DNA of 64,000 nt from Fontibacillus puldeungensis (GCF_042678945.1 NZ_JBHTLM010000012.1:1-64000), one strand, 5' to 3'. Positions 8,599-17,781 are shown, counted from the stretch's first letter. Notes: generated from the letters alone by a model not told the origin. Program-made: numbers and translations.

Positions 8599-9366
8599 TT
8601 ACTCAAAAACAAACTTTACTCGTTGATCTTCACACCACTTTTCTCTTACCTGATCATAGTAAACATCCATATTTTTATTAATTATATTATTATAAGTGCT
8701 AACTAATTGAGGGTAGTTATGTCTAATAAACTTTTCTAACGTTGGCCCCGTGTTTTTTCCTATTCTAACTTTATCTAAAAATACGGGTATGTCTTTATCT
8801 AGAGCATTAATCATTAAATCTACGTCTGTTATTCCGGGTAAAATCGGAGTAATAAATGTCCAAACATTAATTCCCATTCTATGCAACTCATTTGCTGTCT
8901 GTATATTGCTCATCAGTGAATAATCATCAACCTTCTTCAACTGTTCCAGGTTAGATAATCCTAAAAGCAGAGTGAATTTATCCCCCATCGGTTTAACCAC
9001 ATCGAGATCTCTATAGATTAGTTTTGACCCGGCTTTAGTTGTGACCATACACTTTACGTTTAACTTACTTAATTCGATTAAACATTTCCTCGTTAATTGA
9101 TATTTTCGCTCAATTTCCATATAAGGATCACACTTACTTCCCAAATATACGATATCTTCTTTATTCCAGTGAATTAATTCTTCATTTAAGATATCCGCAA
9201 TATTGAGTTTAACATTTAAGTTGTTATTCCAATTATCATCTTCTAGCTGGAAACAGTACGGGCACCCGATTGTACATCCATCATACGGATCAATTATTGG
9301 TAATGTTGCACCGTCAGGGGGATATTCATTTGTCATTGCACTACTAACACGTATTTCTTTAAGCAT
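8599..9366 (-). CDS. Radical SAM protein, spore-photoproduct-lyase-like
   Basis: 255 residues. CxxxCxxC motif in DGCTIGCPYCF near residue 30-40 should bind the 4Fe-4S cluster. Downstream GSKCDPYMEIERKYQLTRKC and ITPILPGITD are typical of the SplB/Rv2578c-like radical SAM group often labelled DNA repair photolyase. The role is unproven. It is shorter than spore photoproduct lyase itself (about 340 residues). Cassette gene; a GGAGATGG ribosome site precedes the ATG. Confidence 0.8.
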   Translation of the reverse strand: MLKEIRVSSAMTNEYPPDGATLPIIDPYDGCTIGCPYCFQLEDDNWNNNLNVKLNIADILNEELIHWNKEDIVYLGSKCDPYMEIERKYQLTRKCLIELSKLNVKCMVTTKAGSKLIYRDLDVVKPMGDKFTLLLGLSNLEQLKKVDDYSLMSNIQTANELHRMGINVWTFITPILPGITDVDLMINALDKDIPVFLDKVRIGKNTGPTLEKFIRHNYPQLVSTYNNIINKNMDVYYDQVREKWCEDQRVKFVFE

Positions 9367-9488
9367 TTTTAACCATCTCCATTCGTTCGTTTATACAAAG
9401 ATGGTACGTTAATCCCAGAAAAAAATATAGACTTATAATATCCATTCTGTTATGATGTTAAATAAGGTCTTGAAAAAAATACTCATAC

Positions 9489-9528
9489 AAACCCTGAGTT
9501 CTTAATGAACTCAGGGTTTTATTTTTTC
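9489..9528. terminator. Rho-independent terminator
   Basis: Hairpin ACCCTGAGTTC...GAACTCAGGGT with a run of T on the plus strand and A/T on the other. It lies 3' of the hydrolase gene and before the radical SAM cassette. Confidence 0.6.
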
Positions 9529-9533
9529 GTTTT

Positions 9534-9551
9534 CGGTTGATTTCAGCTAAC
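9534..9551. repeat. Isolated left half-core of an attC-like repeat
   Basis: CGGTTGATTTCAGCTAAC matches the left flank and core of the other repeats exactly up to the presumed crossover. It is then joined directly to the 3' end of the hydrolase gene. The remaining right part of such a repeat appears at 12069. Confidence 0.6.
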
Positions 9552-11814
9552 TGTTGTGGATGCCAATGTCGCGGATCAGCACTACTCCTTTATCCGTTTT
9601 GTCAAATATAAAGCCGATTCCGCTAAGCCGCTCTGGCTGAAATTTGGGATTCGCTTTTTGGAAGTCGGCCAGCCGGAAGGCAAAGTTTTGGAATACCGGC
9701 TCCTTCGCCGGCAGTGACCAACTGAACGGCCATTTGACAATTTTGCTTTCGAATATCGGCAGCAAGCTTCCGAAAGTGCTTAAAGGCAGCGCCGCAACGT
9801 TGCCGTTTGCATCAACGGCCTGTACCGTCAAGTCAACGAGCGCTTCCTTCGCATCGGTCGCCTCTTTCTGATCGTCCCTGTCTGCCATCGAAAACACGAT
9901 CGAGCTGTTTGCCTGCGTGCCGATCCCGGCACCGCCACCCGGCAAAGCAATCTTGTAAGCTGGAACGCCGGTTTTTGCTGCGCGATCCCAACCTAGATGA
10001 ACGGCGCTGTATTGAACCGGCGCAAATTTCATCTCAACTTTGCCTTCCTTCCACTCCTTAAGATGCTCCCCAGAGAGCCGTCCGCCAGCCAACGTTGTTG
10101 TGTTCAGATCGATATCTTCGTCAAAGCTGGCGACCACCTTCGTCTGAGAGTCCATATAATCGCTTATGTACATCGTATCCGGCAACCATTCCCGGGCATA
10201 CCCGAGATCCTGGAATACGGTGCGGTACTCGCGTTTCCCGTTTAAAGTCGAATCGAGGAACGACGAAACGAGTACTTTGGCCGCTTGCAGCTGCTCCTCC
10301 TGCGATATGAGCTGAGCCGTGTTGTAAAGCTTGTTACCGAGACCGACGCCGTCGTACCGTCCCCAAACGGTGTTGAATTGTCCGTGGTTCGCTCCGTACA
10401 TATATACGGCCGCTTTAAAATAATCTCCGCCCGAAAACCCGACCCGGCTGTATTGGCTTGCCCCATCGAACGAGCTGACATCCATGTCGTGCGATCCCTG
10501 CAAGGCCAAATAGTTCAAATCGTTCAGCACCGTTGGTTGCCCGGCCGGCTTGTATTGCCCGTCCGTACCCGCAAGCGAAATGACGGAACGGATGCCGAAA
10601 TGGTAATCGAACTTGATGTTGCCGTTTTCGGGGTAAGCCTGCAGCTTGTTGTACGCCGCCGCCACCGTTACCGCTTCGCCGCCGCGAGAATGCCCGATCA
10701 GTGCAACCCGGTTCAAGTCCACTTTGCCGTAGAACGGGTTACCCATCGTGACGTTCCATTCCTTCCATGCTTTCAAATGCTCAAGCATAAGCCAGCCGCG
10801 CGCCGAGTTTTCCTTTTCCAGCGCATTGATCATAGACAAGTCGTCGTATGGCGACGTATTGAGGAAATTTTCATCGATTGATACAACAATGTAACCGCGG
10901 CTTGCCAGCAATTGACCAAGATATTCGTAACCGGGATCCGAATAATCGGTTGCGAGATGGTTGCCGTGCACGACAACGACGATTGGAAACGGACCTGCTC
11001 CGTCGGGATACCAAACCAGCCCGTTCAACGGCATCGCTTCCGGTCCAAAGCCAAACGTTTTCGTGCGGAGCGACGACCATTTCTCGACAAAAGCCGATCC
11101 GTCCACCGGTTTCGTCACAAGCGAGCCTTCCGCATTAAACTGTTTTCTGTAGCTGTTTGCACTTCCATACGTTAACGTCTTTACTTTATACGATCCTGGT
11201 TCCGCCGGATTCGCCATCGTCGTCTTATAGCGGTCCGCCGGCTTTACCGACTGTAGTCGGTACGGTTTTGCCAAATCCGCGCTGCCGTTTTCCACTAGCC
11301 AGTAACCGCCGATTATGATGAAGCAGAACGTGAATGCCGCTAGAACGCCAGCCGTCGCTTTCGAAATGGTCTTCGCCCCCCGGTACGCTCCGCATATCCA
11401 CCTTGCGACTAACGCACCTAGCAAAGAAACGGAGGCAATCACCGACAGCGTGATTAGAAACGTAAGCTGCAGCGGGCCGATAAAGCTGATGAACAGCAGG
11501 CAGAAGGAAACAAGTGCCAGCCAAACATAACGCGAAGGCATTTTTTTAGCCCAGTGCAGCAGCCCGGCGGCGACGCCGGCGATCAGGACAATTGCAAGCA
11601 GGAATACGGCTGACCCCGTGACATAATCCACCGCGCCTCGCGACCCGATCAGATAATACGCCTGGACAAGGTAAATGCAACCGGCCGAGGCAGCCAACGC
11701 AATGAGAGCCCCCTTCCAGCCCGGCGTGAGCGGAGTAATTCGCTTGAACAGGGCCAGAAGGCGGGCGAACCGTTTCGGAGACGGTTCCTGTGGGGTCAAT
11801 TCAGTTTGTGCCAT
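9547..11814 (-). CDS. Membrane-anchored alpha/beta hydrolase
   Basis: 755 residues. The first ~190 hold about five transmembrane segments (e.g. GALIALAASAGCIYLV, YVWLALVSFCLLFISF, VLAAFTFCFIIIGGYWLV). The extracytoplasmic rest is an alpha/beta hydrolase: PIVVVVHGNH (oxyanion strand), LIGHSRGGEAV (nucleophile elbow, Ser) and GANHGQFN (probable catalytic His). It resembles PAF-acetylhydrolase/chlorophyllase-like lipases; substrate unknown. ATG 11814 follows GAGGTT. Base composition is GC-richer than the cassettes and like the right-hand chromosome. The last codons (AGT TAG) overlap the repeat half-core, so the stop codon is supplied by the cassette junction. Confidence 0.8.
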   Translation of the reverse strand: MAQTELTPQEPSPKRFARLLALFKRITPLTPGWKGALIALAASAGCIYLVQAYYLIGSRGAVDYVTGSAVFLLAIVLIAGVAAGLLHWAKKMPSRYVWLALVSFCLLFISFIGPLQLTFLITLSVIASVSLLGALVARWICGAYRGAKTISKATAGVLAAFTFCFIIIGGYWLVENGSADLAKPYRLQSVKPADRYKTTMANPAEPGSYKVKTLTYGSANSYRKQFNAEGSLVTKPVDGSAFVEKWSSLRTKTFGFGPEAMPLNGLVWYPDGAGPFPIVVVVHGNHLATDYSDPGYEYLGQLLASRGYIVVSIDENFLNTSPYDDLSMINALEKENSARGWLMLEHLKAWKEWNVTMGNPFYGKVDLNRVALIGHSRGGEAVTVAAAYNKLQAYPENGNIKFDYHFGIRSVISLAGTDGQYKPAGQPTVLNDLNYLALQGSHDMDVSSFDGASQYSRVGFSGGDYFKAAVYMYGANHGQFNTVWGRYDGVGLGNKLYNTAQLISQEEQLQAAKVLVSSFLDSTLNGKREYRTVFQDLGYAREWLPDTMYISDYMDSQTKVVASFDEDIDLNTTTLAGGRLSGEHLKEWKEGKVEMKFAPVQYSAVHLGWDRAAKTGVPAYKIALPGGGAGIGTQANSSIVFSMADRDDQKEATDAKEALVDLTVQAVDANGNVAALPLSTFGSLLPIFESKIVKWPFSWSLPAKEPVFQNFAFRLADFQKANPKFQPERLSGIGFIFDKTDKGVVLIRDIGIHNS

Positions 11815-11898
11815 AAGACAACCTCTTTTCACCATTAAATATGTTTTTCTCCATTGGACATTGCTCATTATAGAAACCGTTTCTTTCCGCCGACTTTC

Positions 11899-12068
11899 AC
11901 TTTTCTTAAAACGATTTTACTTGTCGACGACGAACCGGATATCGTCGATTTGCATAAGCTTTTTCTGGAAAAAGATTTCGACGTGCTCGGGGCACACGAC
12001 GGCCATGCGGCAGTAGAGTTATTTTCACGGCATTCGGTCGATTTAGCTGTGATCGATATCATGATGGG
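11899..12068 (+). pseudogene. Response-regulator receiver domain fragment
   Basis: Encodes KTILLVDDEPDIVDLHKLFL then HDGHAAVELF and VDLAVIDIMM, that is, the first half of a CheY-like receiver including the acidic pocket (DD) and the phospho-acceptor Asp (VIDIMM). There is no start codon with a ribosome site, and the reading ends abruptly where repeat sequence begins at about 12069. Both ends are truncated. It is the only plus-strand coding remnant inside the array. Confidence 0.7.
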
Positions 12069-12208
12069 GGTTAAGAGAAGCGCAGCGACTGGGTCGAAGA
12101 CTTATCCTCGCAGGGTTGATTTCCTGATTCCGCTTCATGGCTCCTTATCTTCTGGCGATCCAAGGAGCATTCAGGCTACGCAGCGAAAGATACAATACAG
12201 TGTTATCC
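12069..12208. repeat. attC-like repeat 8 (left end missing)
   Basis: Begins within P2 (GGTTAAGAGAAGCGCAG...GACTTATCC), then P3, P4 and right core CAGTGTTATCCGAAG. Complements the isolated half-core at 9534. Confidence 0.65.
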
Positions 12209-12241
12209 GAAGTTAACGACCTTCTTGAAACACTTTTAGGT

Positions 12242-12676
12242 TTATTCCAATTCCTTATTAAATACTAAGTCTTCTTTTTGGTGATATCCTGCTTTTTCAT
12301 ATGTTTTTATTGCCTTTGTATTCTTTAATCCTGTCAAAATCTTTATATTCTTTACTCCAGCATTCTTAAATATTTCTTCTAATAGTTCTATCATCCTTAC
12401 AGCCAAGCCATTCCTTCGGGCAAATTCTTGTATGTACATTTCTGTAATTTCAGCCTGAGACTCTGCATAGCAAAACGATTTATAAATTTGTCCGCATGCA
12501 AATCCCACGATTTGCTCTTCCATTACTGCTACTACAATTGTTTCTCTTGTATTTAATAGATCCGTTTTCACCTCTTCTATACTTCGCCGAACCCCATTAA
12601 ATTGGAAATTCAGTTCTACTAAAGACGGAATATCCTCTTGAACAATTTCACGAACGAGTAATTTTGGCGCTGACAA
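12242..12676 (-). CDS. GNAT family N-acetyltransferase
   Basis: 144 residues, a compact GNAT. N-terminal LLVREIVQEDIPSLVEL, central EQIVGFACGQIY, AEITEMYIQEFARRNGLAVRMIELL (beta4-alpha3 acetyl-CoA loop, R-R-N-G instead of the more common Q/R-x-x-G-x-G/A), and C-terminal NTKAIKTYEKAGY. Start is a TTG 7 nt after AAGGAGG. Substrate unknown; the group includes amino-acid and antibiotic acetyltransferases. Confidence 0.82.
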   Translation of the reverse strand: MSAPKLLVREIVQEDIPSLVELNFQFNGVRRSIEEVKTDLLNTRETIVVAVMEEQIVGFACGQIYKSFCYAESQAEITEMYIQEFARRNGLAVRMIELLEEIFKNAGVKNIKILTGLKNTKAIKTYEKAGYHQKEDLVFNKELE

Positions 12677-12728
12677 GGAAGTGCCTCCTTAAAAGGTTTT
12701 AAATGTTTTTTTCTATCATTAATTTCAG

Positions 12729-12887
12729 ATAAAGTTCCGTATATACGAACCCGAGAACCTTAAGCCTCCACGAGGGCGACCGCGATGCGGTTAGGTTCGT
12801 AGGGTTGTCGCCTGAATCCGCTCCCTAGAAATGTCTCTCGGCGACCTAGCAGCCATAAAGCTGGGATGCATGAATGCAATGTTATAA
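12729..12887. repeat. attC-like repeat 9 (complete)
   Basis: Left CAGATAAAGTTCC (core with one change), right GCATGAATGCAATGTTATAAG. P2 has CGATGCGGTTAGGTTCG. Confidence 0.7.
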
Positions 12888-12907
12888 GAAGTCAGGGGGC
12901 ATCTTCG

Positions 12908-13803
12908 CTAAATTCCGGGCAGTTGGATGCCGCACCTGCCGCTTACATCGCATTGTCCATATTCATTATCACCAACAGCAATCACCGTACCGTCCGATTT
13001 AAGACCGACGGTATGGGCACAACCCGCCGTAATCGCCATAATATTGCGCCAATCATTTACATTACATTGGCCATACTCATTCCAACCCACTGCCGTCACC
13101 GTACCGTCCGATTTAAGACCGATGGTATGGCTACTACCCACCGCAATCGCCACAATATCGTGCCAGTCGCTTACATCGCATTGGCCATGTTTATTCCAAC
13201 CCACTGCCATCACCGTACCGTCCGATTTAAGACCGATGGTATGAAGATAACCTGCCGCTACCGCCACAATATCGCACCAACCGCTCACATTGCATTGGCA
13301 ATATCGATTATTACCAGCAGCAATCACCGTGCCGTCCAATTTAAGACCGATGGTGTGCCAATCACCCGCAGCGACCGCCGTTATATCATGCCAACCGCTT
13401 ACACTGCATTCACCTTCATTATTTCGGCCCACAGCTACCACCTTGCCATCCGATTTAAGCCCAATGGTACGACACCAACCTGCCGTAACCGCTACAATAT
13501 CGCGCCAGTGTTTACATTGCATTGATTATGCTTATTCCAACCCACAGCCGCCACAGTACCGTCCGATTTAAGACCGATGGTATGAGCATTACCTGTGTTC
13601 GTCGCCATATGAACATTACTAGCCGCAATCGCCGCAATATCGCGCCAGCCGCTTACATCACATTGACCATATTTATTATCACCCACAGCAGTCACCGTTC
13701 CGTCAGATTTGAGCCCCACGGTATAACGACGACCCGCTACTATAGTTTCTTTAGGCCACCGTTTCACCTTTAATAACGCTTCTTTCGGTGAAATGTAATC
13801 CAT
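12908..13803 (-). pseudogene. RCC1/alpha-tubulin-suppressor-like repeat protein, frameshifted
   Basis: A beta-propeller-type protein of about seven repeats of roughly 38-50 residues, each with TIGLKSDGTV, AVGxNxxGQC and W-x-DI-x-A. The N-terminal part (13492-13803) and the rest (12908-13522) are in different frames. They join at about 13510, where the consensus VSGWRDI is broken into VNTGAIL by a small indel. The DNA repeats closely every ~120-150 bp, which makes indels by slippage or misassembly likely. GGGAGG precedes the ATG. It has no signal peptide; function is unknown, and such proteins serve as protein-interaction scaffolds. Confidence 0.75.
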
Positions 13804-14034
13804 ATCTTACCTCCCTAAAAACAAGAGCTATTTTATTCTAAAGAAGACATCTCCAATATCATCCGTTATATCATGCTTGATAAGCCTAGCCCTATCCATG
13901 GTCAATAATTATGAGTAATCAATATCAGTAGTATTAGAGTTAATTCCAAACAGCGATACGATTCCCGATGACATTAAACCTCAATCTTGAGCTAAAGAAT
14001 GTTGTTGTGGAACCTTCCTGAATGACTCTCAAAT

Positions 14035-14235
14035 TCATTTTTCACTTTTATTATCATTTGGTTCTGAGGGGTATTTTATCGATACTAATTTCACCTTATT
14101 GGTTATATCCTCATATTCATAGGTAGCAAAATAGATTTGATCAACTTTAATCAAATTCCACAAGTTTCCATCATTAATTTGTATTTTGAATATTTTAGCA
14201 TTCTTATCATATGGATTCTTTGCTTCAAGTTCCAT
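14035..14235 (-). CDS. Small hypothetical protein
   Basis: 66 codons, charged and soluble, with no recognisable motif (KNAKIFKIQINDGNLWNLIKV, DITNKVKLVSIKYPSE). It lies in the cassette position between the RCC1-like gene and repeat 10, about 12 nt from the repeat core, so its 5' region is short and its ribosome site weak. It could be the surviving end of a longer gene. The 230 bp to its left hold nothing I recognise. Confidence 0.4.
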   Translation of the reverse strand: MELEAKNPYDKNAKIFKIQINDGNLWNLIKVDQIYFATYEYEDITNKVKLVSIKYPSEPNDNKSEK

Positions 14236-14246
14236 CTGAGATTTCG

Positions 14247-14393
14247 TATAACGTTCTTGTATTCACGAAACGCCCAAGCCTTAGATACCTCTTATCTTAG
14301 GCTGGGGCGTTTGTTGTCTGAGCTTCTTTTATGATTATACATCTGGACAATCAAGGGGCGATAGTCCCGATGCGTGAATGGGGTATTATATGA
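14247..14393. repeat. attC-like repeat 10 (complete, family A)
   Basis: Left TATAACGTTCTTGTATTCACG; right GCGTGAATGGGGTATTATATG. P2, P3 (GTTGTC...GGACAA) and P4 (GGGGCGATAGTCCC) are all present. Confidence 0.85.
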
Positions 14394-14428
14394 TGTGAAA
14401 GTCACACAGTTTATACAATCAAAATTTC

Positions 14429-14905
14429 TTACTGATATTCAATATAATGTTTAATGATATTGGTCTGACTAAGATCCTTAAGATCTTCTTTCAATCTCTC
14501 TGGATATACCTCTATATTCTGCAACTCTTGAATATGGAACCACTTGAAGATAAGTCTTCCTCCATCCTCTATTCCATTAAATTCTCCGTTCATGCCTACT
14601 ATCTCATGACCTTCTGGAAAGGAAAATAAATAATAAAACCCTATCTCATGATAGTTCAAATCGTCGTATTCAAAAAAGTCTTCATTTATGAAAATCAATC
14701 GATCTATCTTTATGTCTATATCTAATTCTTCCTTGATCTCTCTAACTAAAGTCTTGTCAGTTGATTCCTGAAATTCCACACGACCACCTGGCAAGGTCCA
14801 AAAATCATCCTTTAAGGTTGTATGTAACAAAATCCTATCATTATGTATTACTATTCCTACCACTCTAAAATTAAATTTGTCTCTGTCTTGTGTAAATGAG
14901 ATCAT
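14429..14905 (-). CDS. Nudix hydrolase
   Basis: 158 residues. Nudix box GGRVEFQESTDKTLVREIKEE then LDI; the core Gx5Ex7REUxEE is intact. The N-terminal RVVGIVIHNDRILLHTT and the aromatic FWTLPGG lead are typical. ATG 14905 follows AAAGGTG by 8 nt. Substrate unknown. Single-gene cassette between repeats 10 and 11. Confidence 0.87.
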   Translation of the reverse strand: MISFTQDRDKFNFRVVGIVIHNDRILLHTTLKDDFWTLPGGRVEFQESTDKTLVREIKEELDIDIKIDRLIFINEDFFEYDDLNYHEIGFYYLFSFPEGHEIVGMNGEFNGIEDGGRLIFKWFHIQELQNIEVYPERLKEDLKDLSQTNIIKHYIEYQ

Positions 14906-14955
14906 CAGAATCACCTTTCTTTATTTCATTTATGATTTCGATCCGCTGCTTTTTC

Positions 14956-15118
14956 ATATGACGTTCTTGATTCACGAACCTTCACTGGCTTAGGGTGCGT
15001 AAGCGCCGGGTCCGACGGACTTAGCCAGTGAAGGGCTGTCTGATGATTCCACTCCCCCCGAAAATCCTCTGAAGACTAAAAAGCCGTAAAGCCCGCCGAG
15101 TGAATACGGTGCTATACG
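14956..15118. repeat. attC-like repeat 11 (complete, family E)
   Basis: Left CATATGACGTTCTTGATTCACG; P2 CACTGGCTTAGGG...CTTAGCCAGTG; right AGTGAATACGGTGCTATACG. Confidence 0.8.
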
Positions 15119-15220
15119 CTGTTACTGTCTATTGTGCGGGGATCCATGATACCAAATGCCCATAACTCACCTCATGTCTTTTCATGTTTTTATTCTTAAT
15201 ATGTATTGCAGTAGTTGCGC
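15119..15220. other. Gene-less cassette
   Basis: About 100 bp between two repeats with no open frame of note. Its ends form an imperfect inverted pair (GCTGTTACTG against CAGTAGTTGC), as for gene-bearing cassettes. Confidence 0.5.
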
Positions 15221-15384
15221 ACTACATCCCGTATTCACGAACCCAAAAAGCTTAGGCGGCAACATCGCCGGATACGCTTGCGCAATTAACCCCGCAGGGC
15301 TGGTTGCCTGAGTATACTTCCTCGCTTTTTTCTCTTCGGGCAATCCTAGAGCCAAAGGTCCGCAGCGTGAAAACTGTGTTATAA
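15221..15384. repeat. attC-like repeat 12 (diverged core, complete)
   Basis: Left ACTACATCCCGTATTCACGAACC, with the TAAC core degraded. Right GCAGCGTGAAAACTGTGTTATAAG is intact. Confidence 0.7.
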
Positions 15385-15556
15385 GATGTCACGCCCTCTA
15401 CGAAATATTCAGTTTAACTGTTCATCTCCCATCATTCAGAAATCCTCCTGCAAATACGATTAGCGTTCAAAATGGCCTAGCTTATTACGATCTCTAGTCA
15501 TGATACTTTCATATATTTATTCAATTGCCCTCTTGCGCTACTTCCCACATATTAAA

Positions 15557-16045
15557 TTAAATATGCCTTTGAATCTTTACGTTAAATTCTGACATTGTCG
15601 GAGTAATATACTCAATATAATTCACCGAGCCAGTATAATTTAAATAAGCTTCATAGCGAACTCTAATGGTTGGTAGAGTAATGAAATCCAAGACTTTGTC
15701 CCTTGGAACCCAACGACAGTCGCTTGTTTCATCAGAGGTAGTAATCTCTCCTCCCTCAACTTTACATACGAAATCAAACATGACCTTCGTCGGAACATCA
15801 GTTGCACCATCATACCACTTATGCATTACTGTGCTTGAAACAACATTAATCAAATGGCTTACGGTTGCGTCTATTCCACTCTCCTCTTTGATTTCACGAA
15901 TCACACCATCAATCAGATTTTCCCCAACTTCAGTAATTCCACCAGGATATACCCAGCCATCATCATGAGCTTTTACCAATAAGATATTTCCGTTTCCATC
16001 CTCTACAATTCCGCCAGCAGAAACGATATGTGTTGGAAATGCCAT
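15557..16045 (-). CDS. Nudix hydrolase (copy 1 of a duplicated cassette gene)
   Basis: 162 residues with an unusual N-terminus MAFPTHIVSAGGIVEDGNG and Nudix box GGITEVGENLIDGVIREIKEE then SGI. The ATG at 16045 is 8 nt after GGAGG, so upstream codons in the frame are not used. It is nearly identical to the protein at 20095-20583, differing only at scattered positions (e.g. VVSSTVMHKWYDGA against IVSSTVIHKWYDGT), and the downstream non-coding ~150 bp are also shared. This is a cassette duplication. Here a second gene (16124) lies upstream in the same cassette. Confidence 0.88.
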   Translation of the reverse strand: MAFPTHIVSAGGIVEDGNGNILLVKAHDDGWVYPGGITEVGENLIDGVIREIKEESGIDATVSHLINVVSSTVMHKWYDGATDVPTKVMFDFVCKVEGGEITTSDETSDCRWVPRDKVLDFITLPTIRVRYEAYLNYTGSVNYIEYITPTMSEFNVKIQRHI

Positions 16046-16123
16046 TTTTAAAACCTCCATATCATCACATTCTCTTATTTTTTCAATTTTGTTCATGTGC
16101 AATACAACTTAGTAAGGAGATTA

Positions 16124-16390
16124 TCATTTCTTTTTTGATTTATGAAAAGCCATTTTCCTTTCTACTTCTGTTTCTTCATAATTACCATTAGAATCTAACC
16201 GGAATCTATCAAATCCAACCGTAAGCAATTGGTACGGCTTCCTGTCTTTATTTTTGTAATACAAAATGGCTTCAGGTACATTCTGATTTGTTAACTCAGG
16301 TACAGATTTATATTTGTGATTCTTGGGTTGAGGGATCTTTATAATCTTATCTCCATTGAAAGGAATAAATATCTGCATCCAGTCATACAT
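16124..16390 (-). CDS. Hypothetical protein, co-cassette with Nudix copy 1
   Basis: 88 residues, basic C-terminus (MAFHKSKKK). Contains KIIKIPQPKNHKYKSVPEL and ILYYKNKDRKPYQLLTVGFDRFRLD; I do not recognise a family. It sits upstream of the Nudix gene with no repeat between, so the two share one cassette and probably one transcript. The second copy of this cassette (20.1-20.7 kb) keeps only a stretch matching its last six or so codons. Confidence 0.6.
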   Translation of the reverse strand: MYDWMQIFIPFNGDKIIKIPQPKNHKYKSVPELTNQNVPEAILYYKNKDRKPYQLLTVGFDRFRLDSNGNYEETEVERKMAFHKSKKK

Positions 16391-16425
16391 ATCACTCTTT
16401 CAATTTTTTATTTATCCTGATTTCA

Positions 16426-16568
16426 CATAACATTCCCGCATTCACGACGTTCAAGCAGCTTAAGGCACGTAAGTGCCGGGTGGCTCTGCCACTTAGCCGG
16501 TTGAATGTGTCCGGAGAATTAGCTTCCCCGAAATGCCCCTTCCGGACCAAGGGTCGGGCTTGTCCCGG
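16426..16568. repeat. attC-like repeat 13 (family B, right core missing)
   Basis: Left CATAACATTCCCGCATTCACG; P2 GTTCAAGCAGCTTAAGG; P4 AAGGGTCGGGCTTGTCCCGG. Stops at CTCGCA, before the right box. Confidence 0.75.
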
Positions 16569-16592
16569 CTCGCATTTCACATATTTATTATT

Positions 16593-17078
16593 TTAAACTA
16601 ACTTCTTTATATATCTAATTTGGTCTCTATTATCGATAAAGACCCTGTCTAGCATTTTAAACCCTGCACCTTCATAAAAATTACGAAGTCTTGGTCTAAA
16701 AGTACCACAGTTCAATCGTAGTGATTCAATACCTCGTTCTCTACATAATTGTTCAGCAGAATATATTAGCTTTCTGCCAAATCCTTTACCGCAATATTCT
16801 CTACATACAGCTAATTTATGTAAATATCCAGATTCATTTTTTCTTAATTCAGACCAAAAAAGGGGATCATAACACTGAATAACATATACTCCTATCAAGT
16901 TACTATCATCATAACAAAGCCGCATCTCTTCCATACTATACTTTTCAAGTAAAGCTTGTACTGATACATCATTAGCTTTCCACATGGATAGACCTTTTGA
17001 ATTCAACCATTCCGATGCCTCAATTAATACTCTTGAAAATATTCCCACATTACCTCTATTCACTTTCACAATATTCAT
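16593..17078 (-). CDS. GNAT family N-acetyltransferase
   Basis: 161 residues. Acetyl-CoA motif YLHKLAVCREYCGKGFGRKL (beta4 strand plus Q/R-x-x-G-x-G loop) then ESLRLNCGTFRPRLRNFYEGAGF. The N-terminal acceptor half (EASEWLNSKGLSMW) is typical of PhnO/YjaB-like GNATs in Firmicutes. ATG at 17078 follows GGGGG about 7 nt upstream. Substrate unknown. Single-gene cassette. Confidence 0.85.
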   Translation of the reverse strand: MNIVKVNRGNVGIFSRVLIEASEWLNSKGLSMWKANDVSVQALLEKYSMEEMRLCYDDSNLIGVYVIQCYDPLFWSELRKNESGYLHKLAVCREYCGKGFGRKLIYSAEQLCRERGIESLRLNCGTFRPRLRNFYEGAGFKMLDRVFIDNRDQIRYIKKLV

Positions 17079-17221
17079 TTAAACCACCCCCAATAATACT
17101 TCATTCACAGAATTTTACTTTCTATTTATTTCACTTCTCGCTAAAGTAATCAGGATCGTCACCGTATTTTGGTATTTTTTGCTTTTTATCCTTTTTGATT
17201 TTATTGAGTTTCAGGCATTTC

Positions 17222-17407
17222 ACCTAACATTCTCGTATTCACAACATCCTACCACCTCAAGCCCGAAGGGCGGCCGCGATGCGGTTAGGTGGTAGGATGT
17301 GTCCGGTTGAATTGCTTCCTTTGCTACTGAATTACTCCAATCGAATTCTCTTCTCTACTTCTGCCGGACCGAGGGCGAATGCCCGATGCATGAATTTGGT
17401 GTTAGCT
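17222..17407. repeat. attC-like repeat 14 (complete, family C)
   Basis: Left ACCTAACATTCTCGTATTCAC; P2 CTACCACCTCAAGCCCGAAG; enlarged P3; right GCATGAATTTGGTGTTAGCTG. Confidence 0.82.
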
Positions 17408-17577
17408 GAAGTTTATGCCATCTCGAAACACTTTCACAACCTATTTTCTGTTCTATTATTTTACTTTTCTAATGCTTTTCTTGTCCTTCACTTAACTTCA
17501 AGTTCTTTATTTTTTTGATTACTACTTGATGTTTTAACTATTTTCTTAATTTTATCCTCAAAACACCCAATCAAAAT

Positions 17578-17781
17578 TTAAATTGTCCCTAACACACTAA
17601 ATGTGATTCCATAATAAGTTAGCTGTAATTTATGTGTTTCATCTAAGGCACTCCAATACTTCCCTTTGTCTGAATACCATGATGTAACTAATGGTAAATA
17701 ATTTACTGCTTGAATATGTGCCGTAATATAGAGAACTAATCCAAAAAATAAGAATGATATTCCACCGAGAATTTTCCTCAT
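17578..17781 (-). CDS. Small membrane protein
   Basis: 67 residues starting at ATG 17781, with GGAGG directly upstream. Residues 4-23 form a transmembrane segment (ILGGISFLFFGLVLYITAHI), and the C-terminus (LTYYGITFSVLGTI) is moderately hydrophobic. No family recognised. Earlier codons in the frame are repeat sequence. The cassette downstream part (17408-17577) holds no gene. Confidence 0.6.
   Translation of the reverse strand: MRKILGGISFLFFGLVLYITAHIQAVNYLPLVTSWYSDKGKYWSALDETHKLQLTYYGITFSVLGTI

Noticed and set aside
9644..11175. Plus-strand ORFs opposite the membrane hydrolase
   Set aside because: Shadows of a GC-rich gene; no ribosome sites and low-complexity Arg/Pro/Ser composition.
12927..13773. 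Plus-strand ORFs rich in H, R, T and P opposite the RCC1-like gene
   Set aside because: They mirror the tandem repeat of the real gene on the other strand.
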